45,576 nucleotides of DNA from an uncultured Clostridium sp. GTDB lineage: Bacteria > Bacillota > Clostridia > TANB77 > CAG-508. Shown here piece by piece: positions 28,013 through 35,150 of the stretch (positions are counted from its first letter, which is position 1; each line of letters opens with the position of its first letter). The translations under genes were made by a program, and so were the position numbers. The notes beneath the pieces were generated by a model. The model saw nothing but the letters and a program-made list of their open reading frames with translations. It was not told where the DNA came from and made no database searches. The stretch covers positions 1 through 45,576 of the forward strand of contig CAOKEO010000011.1 of the NCBI GenBank assembly GCA_948467495.1. The letters run 5' to 3'.

Positions 28013-28156
28013 TGAAAAAGAAAGAAAAAAAGATAAAAGAGTCAAAAAAGCAATTAGATAAAGGACAAATTTTTGTTAAAATTATGGCAGGAGTGTTAGC
28101 AGTTTTGATGGTGGCAGGAACAGGAATTACTCTTGTGTATGCTTTAATGGCATAAG
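28013..28156 (+). CDS. Small basic single-pass membrane protein
   Basis: A 47-residue protein with a lysine-rich first 20 residues (MKKKEKKIKESKKQLDKG) and one membrane helix (about residues 24-45, IMAGVLAVLMVAGTGITLVY). RBS AGAAAGGATGGAG lies 7 bases upstream. It resembles the small DUF4044-type proteins often found before cdaA or peptidoglycan genes in Firmicutes; its function is unknown. It is 60 bases upstream of cdaA with no terminator in between and is likely cotranscribed. Confidence 0.75.
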
Positions 28157-28216
28157 TTATGAAAAGGAATTATGAGTTGAAATATTTTACCAAAGAATTA
28201 AGAGAAGGAGAAATCA

Positions 28217-29089
28217 ATGGTAATCAATTTAGGAATGAATTGGGAAAATTTTTATAAAGATAATATTGTGTCTTATCTTAAATCGTTACAAGAAAATCCA
28301 CTAGAATTAGTAACCTTAGTAATTGATATAGCAATCGTAATATTTTTGTTATATTGTTTTTTTAAAATGGTAAGAGGTTCCCGAGCTTGGCAATTAATCA
28401 AAGGGATTGCACTTTTTATTATTGCTACGTGGGTGAGTGGATTGTTAAATTTAAAGATTTTAAATTGGATTTTAACAGGTATTATGAATTTGGGAGTAAT
28501 TGCGATAATTGTTATATTCCAGCCAGAATTAAGAAGAGGGTTGGAACAATTAGGAACCAATAAATTAACGAAGTTTTTTGGAATTGATAAAGATGTAGCA
28601 ACGAAAACAAAAGAAGACATTTATAAAGTAGTAATTGCGGCAACCGAACTTTCTAAAGCAAAAACAGGAGCATTGATTGTATTACAAAGAGATATTGCCA
28701 TACAAGATATCATAGCAACAGGAATACCAATGGATGCAGAAGTTTCGCCACAATTATTAGTCAATATATTTGAACCTAAGACACCTTTACATGATGGTGC
28801 TGTTATTATAGCAGGAAATAAGATTGCAGCAGCAGCTTGTGTATTACCATTAGCAGATGATAAAGATATTGCCAAAGAATTAGGAACAAGACACAGGGCA
28901 GCTATTGGTATATCTAAAGAATCTGACAGTATTGTGGTAGTGGTTTCAGAGGAGACAGGAAAAATGTCGGTAGCAAAAGATGGAACTTTAATTGCTGATA
29001 TAAGAGAAGATGTGTTAAAGAAAATTTTAATTAGTAATATTGTAACAAAACGATTTACTGTTGAGAAAAAAGAAAAAAATGCAAATTGA
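28217..29089 (+). CDS. cdaA: Membrane diadenylate cyclase CdaA
   Basis: A 290-residue enzyme that joins two ATP molecules into c-di-AMP, which controls potassium and osmolyte balance. Three membrane segments lie in the first 100 residues. The DAC domain has the catalytic DGA (Asp193, in TPLHDGAVIIAG) and RHR (about 225-227, GTRHRAAIGIS) motifs. In most Firmicutes cdaA is followed by the regulator cdaR and glmM; here neither is present, and truA follows after a hairpin. glmS is 6 kb away. RBS AGAGAAGGAG lies upstream. Confidence 0.96.
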   Translation: MVINLGMNWENFYKDNIVSYLKSLQENPLELVTLVIDIAIVIFLLYCFFKMVRGSRAWQLIKGIALFIIATWVSGLLNLKILNWILTGIMNLGVIAIIVIFQPELRRGLEQLGTNKLTKFFGIDKDVATKTKEDIYKVVIAATELSKAKTGALIVLQRDIAIQDIIATGIPMDAEVSPQLLVNIFEPKTPLHDGAVIIAGNKIAAAACVLPLADDKDIAKELGTRHRAAIGISKESDSIVVVVSEETGKMSVAKDGTLIADIREDVLKKILISNIVTKRFTVEKKEKNAN

Positions 29090-29093
29090 ATGA

Positions 29094-29128
29094 AGTGGCA
29101 AGTTTGGGACAGATACAAACTTGCCACT
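29094..29128 (+). terminator. Hairpin between cdaA and truA
   Basis: AGTGGCAAGTTTG (29094-29106) pairs exactly with CAAACTTGCCACT (29116-29128). There is no T-run after it, so it may pause or process the transcript instead of ending it. Confidence 0.6.
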
Positions 29129-29153
29129 CATAATATACACAAGGGAGAATGGT

Positions 29154-29898
29154 ATGAGGAATATAAAATTAGTAATTGAGTATGATGGAAAAGAATTTCA
29201 TGGTTGGCAAAAGCAACCAAACAAGCTTAACATCCAAGGTACGATAGAAAAGGCAATTGAACAGGTAACAGGGGAGAAAGTTGATTTGATGGCATCAGGA
29301 AGAACAGATAGTGGTGTGCATGCACTTCGGACAAGTAGCCAATTTTAAAACCAATTCTAATATTCCGATTGAGAAATTTGCGATAGCAATTAATAGTAAT
29401 TTGAAAAAATCAATTTTGATTCAGTCGGCAAAGGAAATGGATGAGAAATTTCATAGTAGGCTTTCTTGTAAAAGAAAAACGTATCGATATGTTATAAATC
29501 ATGGAGAAATAGGAACAGCAATTTATCGAAATTTAGAAACCTATATTCCTAAGAAATTAAATGTTGATAAAATGAAGGAGGCTATTCGCTATTTTGAAGG
29601 AGAACATGACTTCAAAGCTTTTAAGGCTAGCGGAACTAGTGCTAAGAGTAGTGTTAGGACTATTTATAAAGCAGAAATTATAGAAAAAGAAAATGATAGA
29701 ATATGGATTGAATTGACTGGCAATGGATTTTTGTATAATATGGTACGAATTATTGCTGGAACTTTAGTGGAAGTTGGACTAGGAAAGATTGAACCAAAGG
29801 AAATTAAGGATATTATAGGTAAAAAAGAGAGAAAAAACGCTGGAAAGACATTGCCTCCACAAGGATTATATTTAGTTCAAGTGGAGTATGATACATAA
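29154..29898 (+). CDS. truA: tRNA pseudouridine(38-40) synthase TruA, read through a +1 shift at CGG
   Basis: TruA makes pseudouridine in the anticodon arm of many tRNAs. Residues 1-58 start MRNIKLVIEYDGKEFHGWQK and include the catalytic Asp52 in SGRTDSGVHAL. The frame then meets CGG at 29328-29330 and stops 5 codons later. Skipping the C gives L-GGA-CAA-GTA, restoring HALGQVANF, a conserved segment, and the rest of the enzyme (KFHSRLSCKRKTYRY, FLYNMVRIIAGTLVEVG) to the end. The joined protein is 247 residues, the usual length. The start is at 29154 with RBS AAGGGAG. The truncated 63-residue product cannot be active. Confidence 0.94.
29328..29330 (+). other. CGG +1 frameshift site in truA
   Basis: Codon context CTT-CGG-ACA. 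Skipping the C reads CTT, GGA, CAA. The zero frame stops 5 codons later. Confidence 0.9.
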
Positions 29899-29969
29899 AA
29901 AATAGTATGGTTTAACACATGACAGTAATTGTGCATAAAATATAGTAAAAAATGAAAGGAAGAAAAGTT

Positions 29970-30437
29970 ATGAATATTTTACTTATATTTTTTGCTTTGC
30001 CAATTGCTGTTATTATCATTTCTGTTGCCTTGCAAAAAATCTTAAAAAATCCTGCATTGGTTGCTGCTATTATATTTGCCATTTTTTTAATTGTTACTTT
30101 TGTTGTTAATAATTTAAACTTTTTAATTGCTGCTATTGTGTATGCTATCATTAGTTTTATTACAGCATTTATTACTTGTCTGGTAAGTAGATTTTTAAAT
30201 CGATTTAGGTCAGAAAATTCATGTTGTTGTAGAACACAGAGTAGATGTTCTTGTAACAATGATAATGTAGTAACGATTCGAAATCTGCCGGATAATACAT
30301 CGAATAATTGTGGTTGTAATCAAAATGATAATCAACGTAGTTATCAAATAACTTGTCCAGATGGAACGACTACAAGGGTGAATATTGTTTCTAATACGAA
30401 TAATAGTACAAATAGCTGTGGATGTAGAAGAAGATAA
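29970..30437 (+). CDS. Membrane protein with cysteine-rich C-terminal domain
   Basis: A 155-residue protein started at the ATG at 29970, 9 bases after AAAGGA. Three hydrophobic segments cover about residues 3-21, 27-45 and 48-75. The C-terminal half is hydrophilic, with clustered cysteines (SCCCRTQSRCSC, NNCGCNQND, SCGCRRR) and a CPDGTTTRVNIVSN segment. The cysteine pattern could bind metal or cross-link, as in spore coat proteins, but the membrane part is unusual for a coat protein. I do not recognise a family. Confidence 0.7.
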   Translation: MNILLIFFALPIAVIIISVALQKILKNPALVAAIIFAIFLIVTFVVNNLNFLIAAIVYAIISFITAFITCLVSRFLNRFRSENSCCCRTQSRCSCNNDNVVTIRNLPDNTSNNCGCNQNDNQRSYQITCPDGTTTRVNIVSNTNNSTNSCGCRRR

Positions 30438-30440
30438 ACT

Positions 30441-30673
30441 GTCTAATTGAAATATATCACCTCTGAATCGTTACCAAAAATTGTGCTATTCAGACGTCTT
30501 GTTTTTTTGGCAATAAAAGCTTCTATATTTTTTATTGGTAACTCCCAGCTGCGAACAGTCTGTAATCTTATAACAGACTGTAATCTTGCTGGTCCCCCCG
30601 AATTGTTACTTCATAAAAAATATAGAAGCTTTCTAATTAAAATATAGCACCTTTGAATCGTTACCAAAAATTG
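30441..30673. repeat. Intergenic hairpin repeat, copy C
   Basis: This fills the 311-base gap. Outer flanks TCTAATTGAAATATATCACC (left) and TCTAATTAAAATATAGCACC (right) are direct repeats, each followed by GAATCGTTACCAAAAATTG. Between them lie the arms GCTTCTATATTTTTTAT/ATAAAAAATATAGAAGC and the core as in A and B. The arms changed G to C in both strands relative to A (GTTTC to GCTTC), again a matched change. Confidence 0.9.
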
Positions 30674-30693
30674 AAACTTAAAGTTATTTTCTA

Positions 30694-30722
30694 TTGTAAA
30701 AAGGCAAAATATGTGCTATGAT
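30694..30722 (+). promoter_or_regulatory. Sigma-A-type promoter of the exporter-like gene
   Basis: TTGTAA at 30694-30699 and TATGAT at 30717-30722 with a 17-base spacer. Confidence 0.55.
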
Positions 30723-30749
30723 TAAAAACAAAAGAAAAAGGAGCAAAGT

Positions 30750-31601
30750 ATGGTAGATGTATTATTAGATGCAATCATAGATACAATAAAGTTAATTCCA
30801 TTTTTATGGGTAACTTATTTAATGATGGAATATATAGAACATAAAACGAAAGACAAGACGAAAGATACAATCAAAAAATCAGGAAAATATGGACCTTTTA
30901 TAGGAAGTATTTTAGGTATATTTCCACAATGTGGATTTTCGGTTTCAGCAACCAACTTATACGCAGCAAGAGTAATTACATTAGGTACATTAGTTGCAGT
31001 TTATCTTTCTACTTCTGATGAAATGTTACCCATTTTTTTGTCAGAAGCGGTGCCAATAACAGAGATTTTAACTATATTAGGAATAAAATTAGTAGTAGGA
31101 ATGATAGTTGGATTTTGTATTGATTTTGTAGTGAGATTAAGGCATAAAGAAGAGGAAGAAGAAAAAATTATCGATTTATGCGAAAAAGAACATTGCCATT
31201 GTGAACATGGTATTATAAAATCGTCTTTTAAACATACTTTGAATATTATTATATTTATTGTAATTGTTACTATTATAATTAACTTGGCAATTTATTGGAT
31301 AGGGGAAGAAAAAATTTCAGGTTTTCTAGGAAATCAGCCAATATTAGGACCAGTTATAGCAGGTTTTATCGGTTTAATTCCCAATTGTGCTGCCTCTGTT
31401 ATTTTAACTCAAATGTATTTACAAAATGTGATATCAGTTTCTACATTAATTTCTGGGCTATTAGTGGGAGCTGGAGTGGGGCTGGCTGTGCTATTTAAAA
31501 TGAATAAAGGTATTAAGCAGAATATAAAAATAGTTGTTTTATTATATAGTATTGGTGTAATAACTGGCATTTTAATTGAATTCTTAGGGTTTACCATTTG
31601 A
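30750..31601 (+). CDS. Putative heavy-metal exporter (ArsP_2/DUF2899 family)
   Basis: A 283-residue membrane protein with about eight membrane segments in two related halves. Each half has a Pro-x-Cys-type motif in a membrane helix: GIFPQCGFSVSATNLYAARV (about 57-76) and GLIPNCAASVILTQMYLQNV (about 210-229). A cytoplasmic, histidine- and cysteine-rich loop between the halves (EKEHCHCEHG) could bind metal. This pattern fits the putative heavy-metal or manganese exporters of DUF2899. The substrate is not known from the sequence. Confidence 0.8.
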   Translation: MVDVLLDAIIDTIKLIPFLWVTYLMMEYIEHKTKDKTKDTIKKSGKYGPFIGSILGIFPQCGFSVSATNLYAARVITLGTLVAVYLSTSDEMLPIFLSEAVPITEILTILGIKLVVGMIVGFCIDFVVRLRHKEEEEEKIIDLCEKEHCHCEHGIIKSSFKHTLNIIIFIVIVTIIINLAIYWIGEEKISGFLGNQPILGPVIAGFIGLIPNCAASVILTQMYLQNVISVSTLISGLLVGAGVGLAVLFKMNKGIKQNIKIVVLLYSIGVITGILIEFLGFTI

Positions 31602-31630
31602 GAGAATTATTGTGCTTGTTTAGGAAATAT

Positions 31631-31672
31631 TAAAAAAGATTTTTTAGTAGGATACTAAAAAATCTTTTTTTT
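31631..31672. terminator. Bidirectional terminator
   Basis: AAAAAAGATTTTTTAGTA-GGA-TACTAAAAAATCTTTTTT: near-perfect hairpin with A-run and T-run, placed between the converging exporter-like and VirD4-like genes. Confidence 0.9.
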
Positions 31673-34001
31673 AATTATGTGGTTTTCCTTTTTTAAAATT
31701 CACTATGATAGCATCTTGATTATTAAATAAGTATTTAGAGTCAGTGATATCAGTTTGTACAGGGTTGAATTCATCTCTTTCATCAAGGAAGTTAAGATTT
31801 TTTAAGTCAAATTTCTTTTTAGAGGAGTCATTGTCTTCTTCAATTGCTGTTCCAGTAGCATTGGAATATTTACTAAAATCGTAATGTTTGATTTTTTGTG
31901 GTTCTTTATATCTGGATTGTAGAAATTCAAATTTTCCAGTTCCTCCCTGTAGACGTCCTTTATCTCCTTTGATTTTGTAACCACATTTTCCTAATGGTAA
32001 AGCAGCAAGCTTTCCTGCTTTTATATTTTCAACGTATTTCCATGCTACATTTCCATATTTAGCATCGTATTTGTATTGATCTGTGTCTATGCTTTGTGTA
32101 TAACTCCATTCTCTGTGATATCCTAATTCTTTTGACCAGTATTCAACTTCTTCAAAATCAGCATTTCCTGTGAAGATTTTGTTTGCACAGTTTGATAAAA
32201 TAAGGGAACGATAATTTTCTTTTTGCCCATGAACTTCTAGTTGGGATAAACTTTGTATAGATATGGTAGGAGCTACTCTAAATTTTCTGTATAAAGTAAA
32301 CATTGGCTCTGTTGCTTTACAAATAAAGTCAGAAAATTCATCAATATATAAGAAATGAGGAACACGAGTTGCTTCATTTCCAGGTCTTCTTAGTACAGCA
32401 TCTTGCATAGAAATTAAGTAAAATAGACCAAAAGCTTTATGACCAGCTGCTCCTAAATCACCACGTCTTGTACAAATAAAAGTCATTTTTCCTTGTGCTA
32501 AAAATTCATCAAAATTTACATTATGGTGTCTATTACATAGGATTGGCTTAATACCAGGAATTCTTAATAAATTGTCTAATTGGCTGATAGATGTATAAAT
32601 GTATTTTTCCATTTCTTCTTTTCCTGGTGCATTTTGATAGAAGTTCTTTTTGAAATAGGTAAGTTGTACAGCATATTTTTGCTTTAGTTCATCATCATGT
32701 GCCATAATTTCACACATTTTTTCGATTAATTCAAAATTGGTGAATAATTTTAGTAAATCTTCTAAATTAGGAAGTGCACCTTCATTCATACGAGGATACA
32801 TTTCTTTTAATAAAATGGTAACATTTTCAATAGCCTGTGTTGCAACATCGCCTCGATAAGCTTCTTCAGGATCATCACGGGAAGCTAAAAACATAGCTTT
32901 TAGTACGGCTGTTATCATAACGGCAATTTTAGCAGGGTCATCATATATAAAAGGATTTAAACCAATGGAATTACTATTAGATGGGTCAATTATGTTATAT
33001 TCAATTCCAAAGTTTTTGCAAATATCTGTCATATGGTCAATCACTTCATTATCTGGTGCCATTAGGGTAAGTCCCAAGTTTCTAAAAATGGTTTCTCCAT
33101 TGATACTTCCTAAAATCATTTTGTTAAGATAAGTATGGAATAAATTTTCTTTGGCTGGTATTGGTGTCAACATATTTAGGTTAAAGTTTTTATTTAGATA
33201 ATCGTTGTCATAAGGTTTGTTTAAAGTAGCAAGTCTTGTTTTTAAAGCTGTAAAGCCTAATTCTTTGGAAGCTTCTTGAAAGAAGTGCTTTCTTTCAATG
33301 TCTTTTGCAATTAGTGGTTCGAAAATTAAAGATGTTTTTCCAGTTCCAGAACCTCCACAGACTAATAAAGATTGATATCGAGAGGTTTCAGGCATGAAAA
33401 CTTTTCGGTTGTATTCGTCGTCTATACATATATATACTTCACAAGTATATGGACCATGTCCCACTTTTTTATCAGATAAGTCAATTCCTCTAAAATCCCA
33501 AAGAGAACGTTGTTTAAGAGGGTCATCTTTGATTTTAAAGTAAATCCATTTAAAATAAGGATATACAGTAACTAATGGTAAATATAAAGAGATACTAATT
33601 AATGCTGGTGTAACTAAGTCAGAGAATTCAGAGATTAGTTCTGCATAATTTGGTACTGATAATAGTAATAGCCAAGCTCCCATGTTAAGCCATTGAGTCA
33701 GCATGGAGATAGCAACAACATAGAAGGCAGTTGCAAACACATAAAATAGTGTTATCTTATAGCCTTTTGTTTTTGCAAATTTTGAGGAAGGGCAAAAGGC
33801 AAGAGCAAAACAAGGACATGCTAAAGCTAATGTATATTGGATAGGTCCCCAATAAGAATAAGAAACACCAGTAAATGCCATAAGTAACATTTCTACTATT
33901 CTATCTACTACTATATATGCTGTGAGTAATGTTAAAACATAAGTGGCAAATGTGTTTCGATTTGTGTTTAATTTTTTTAAGAATTTGTCTATATATTTCA
34001 T
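31671..34001 (-). CDS. Stand-alone VirD4/TraG-like coupling ATPase
   Basis: A 776-residue protein. The N-terminal 180 residues hold four to five membrane segments. The ATPase has Walker A CGGSGTGKTS (about 214-223), LNPF near 351, and Walker B with HFLYIDEFSDF (about 547-557), followed by FRVAPTISIQSLSQLE, all typical of T4SS coupling proteins and their TraM-recognition region. Such proteins pump DNA or protein substrates into a conjugation channel. No relaxase, VirB4, VirB6 or other transfer gene lies within the window, and the neighbours are housekeeping genes. It may be a relic of an integrative element, or part of a chromosomal secretion or DNA-translocation machine used by this lineage. 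Confidence 0.88.
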   Translation of the reverse strand: MKYIDKFLKKLNTNRNTFATYVLTLLTAYIVVDRIVEMLLMAFTGVSYSYWGPIQYTLALACPCFALAFCPSSKFAKTKGYKITLFYVFATAFYVVAISMLTQWLNMGAWLLLLSVPNYAELISEFSDLVTPALISISLYLPLVTVYPYFKWIYFKIKDDPLKQRSLWDFRGIDLSDKKVGHGPYTCEVYICIDDEYNRKVFMPETSRYQSLLVCGGSGTGKTSLIFEPLIAKDIERKHFFQEASKELGFTALKTRLATLNKPYDNDYLNKNFNLNMLTPIPAKENLFHTYLNKMILGSINGETIFRNLGLTLMAPDNEVIDHMTDICKNFGIEYNIIDPSNSNSIGLNPFIYDDPAKIAVMITAVLKAMFLASRDDPEEAYRGDVATQAIENVTILLKEMYPRMNEGALPNLEDLLKLFTNFELIEKMCEIMAHDDELKQKYAVQLTYFKKNFYQNAPGKEEMEKYIYTSISQLDNLLRIPGIKPILCNRHHNVNFDEFLAQGKMTFICTRRGDLGAAGHKAFGLFYLISMQDAVLRRPGNEATRVPHFLYIDEFSDFICKATEPMFTLYRKFRVAPTISIQSLSQLEVHGQKENYRSLILSNCANKIFTGNADFEEVEYWSKELGYHREWSYTQSIDTDQYKYDAKYGNVAWKYVENIKAGKLAALPLGKCGYKIKGDKGRLQGGTGKFEFLQSRYKEPQKIKHYDFSKYSNATGTAIEEDNDSSKKKFDLKNLNFLDERDEFNPVQTDITDSKYLFNNQDAIIVNFKKGKPHN

Positions 34002-34091
34002 TCAAAAGAATCCCTTTCTAAATTATATTCATACATATATATTATCCTATAAAATAGCTAAAAAAACAAGGGGTTTGAGCAAAATAATTTA

Positions 34092-34327
34092 ATTTTTAGT
34101 AACGATTTAGAGGTGATATATCTTAATTAGAAAGCTTCTATATTTTTTATGATGTAACAATTCGGGGGGACCAGCAAGATTACAGTCTGTTATAAGATTA
34201 CAGACTGTTTGCAGCTGGGAGTTACAAATAAAAAATATAGAAACTTTTATGGCAAAAAACAAAACGTCTAAATAGTTACAATTTTTAGTAACGATTTAGA
34301 GGTGATATATTTCAATTAGAAACTTTT
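34092..34327. repeat. Intergenic hairpin repeat, copy D (inverted orientation)
   Basis: This fills most of the 392-base gap upstream of yaaL. Both ends carry the same direct repeat, AGTAACGATTTAGAGGTGAT (34098-34117 and 34287-34306), followed by ATATNTNAATTAGAAA. Between them are the arms TTCTATATTTTTTAT/ATAAAAAATATAGAA and the core read as TTCGGGGGGACCAGCAAG, ACAGTCTGT, ACAGACTGT, GCAGCTGGGAG. This is the complete, best-preserved unit. Confidence 0.9.
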
Positions 34328-34394
34328 TAATAAAAATGCATAAAAAATAGTATCATGAATATAATATAAGCAAACCATAAAAAAGGGGATAATT

Positions 34395-34679
34395 ATGCAA
34401 AACGAATATTATGTAAAAGAAGAAAAAATAATAGAAAAAACAGAAATTGAGAAAGAAACAGAGTTAGTAAAAGCAATTATAAAAACGAGAGAAGAATTAA
34501 AAGTTGCAAATTGTAATTTTGAATATGCACAAGGAGAGTTAATTGATTATTATACGTATCAAATAAAATCCAATCAAGAAAAATTGGATTATTTAATAAA
34601 ATTGGCTAAAACAAAGGGAATAGAGGTAGATATGATTCATGATATGAAGTATTCATCGTGGAATGAAGAGGCTGGATGA
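34395..34679 (+). CDS. yaaL: YaaL/DUF2508 family protein
   Basis: A 94-residue helical, charged protein with ELVKAIIKTREELKVANCNF and YYTYQIKSNQEKLDYLIKLA, fitting DUF2508 (YaaL). In B. subtilis yaaL lies between recR and bofA; here bofA follows but recR is replaced by the repeat and the VirD4-like gene. Its function is unknown. RBS AAAAAGGGG lies 7 bases upstream, and a terminator hairpin separates it from bofA. Confidence 0.8.
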   Translation: MQNEYYVKEEKIIEKTEIEKETELVKAIIKTREELKVANCNFEYAQGELIDYYTYQIKSNQEKLDYLIKLAKTKGIEVDMIHDMKYSSWNEEAG

Positions 34680-34710
34680 ATTTTTATCCAGTAATATTTG
34701 TCCAAATTGT

Positions 34711-34757
34711 AACATACAAATGGTAATGAGAAATAATTACTGTTTGTATGTTTTTTT
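34711..34757 (+). terminator. Terminator between yaaL and bofA
   Basis: AACATACAAAT (34711-34721) pairs with GTTTGTATGTT, with inner TAAT/ATTA pairs, followed by TTTTTT. Confidence 0.8.
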
Positions 34758-34769
34758 GGAGTTGATTAA

Positions 34770-35034
34770 ATGATGGATAAAAATATAATTACTTATTTAG
34801 CTTGTATTTGCTTTATTTTTATATTGGGAAGAATTTTTATTGTACCGTTAAAAAAGATATTAAAATTAGTTTTTAATTCTATTTTAGGTGGAGTATGTAT
34901 TTATGCGATTAATTTCATTGGTGCTAATTTTGGCTTTCATATTGGTCTGAATTTTTTTACCAGTGTTTTAATTCGGATTATTAGGATTACCAGGTGCTGT
35001 TTGTTTAGTTGTTGTGAAATTATTAATTGGCTAA
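34770..35034 (+). CDS. bofA: Sigma-K processing inhibitor BofA, read through a +1 shift at CGG
   Basis: BofA sits in the outer forespore membrane and blocks the SpoIVFB protease until the forespore signals. The first frame gives 68 residues with the family's membrane helices and INFIGANFGFHIGLNFFTSV, then CGG at 34974-34976, after which the zero frame reads into unrelated IIRITRCCLFSC. Skipping the C gives I-GGA-TTA-TTA-GGA, i.e. LIGLLGLPGAVCLVVVKLLI, the typical BofA C-terminus, and a stop at 35032-35034. The joined protein is 87 residues, exactly the B. subtilis length. The zero frame stays open for another 23 codons, so an ORF caller would report a wrong C-terminus here and no obvious break. 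Confidence 0.92.
34974..34976 (+). other. CGG +1 frameshift site in bofA
   Basis: Codon context ATT-CGG-ATT. Skipping the C reads ATT, GGA, TTA. The zero frame stays open for 23 codons with a non-homologous sequence. Confidence 0.88.
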
Positions 35035-35070
35035 CAGTATGGATAAGGTAAGAGGTATGAAATATGGTTA

Positions 35071-35115
35071 AAGGCAAAAATCGAACTCTTTTTGAGCTGC
35101 ATTTTTGCCTTTTTA
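35071..35115 (+). terminator. Terminator after bofA
   Basis: AAGGCAAAAAT (35071-35081) pairs with ATTTTTGCCTTTTT (35101-35114), with a smaller inner stem, and ends in T residues. Confidence 0.85.
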
Positions 35116-35150
35116 AATTCCGAATTAGGATAAATTGTTATAAAATCTTT

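Noticed and set aside
31671..34001. Integrative conjugative element around the VirD4-like gene
   Set aside because: No relaxase, integrase, other transfer gene or att repeat is found nearby; the flanks are housekeeping genes.
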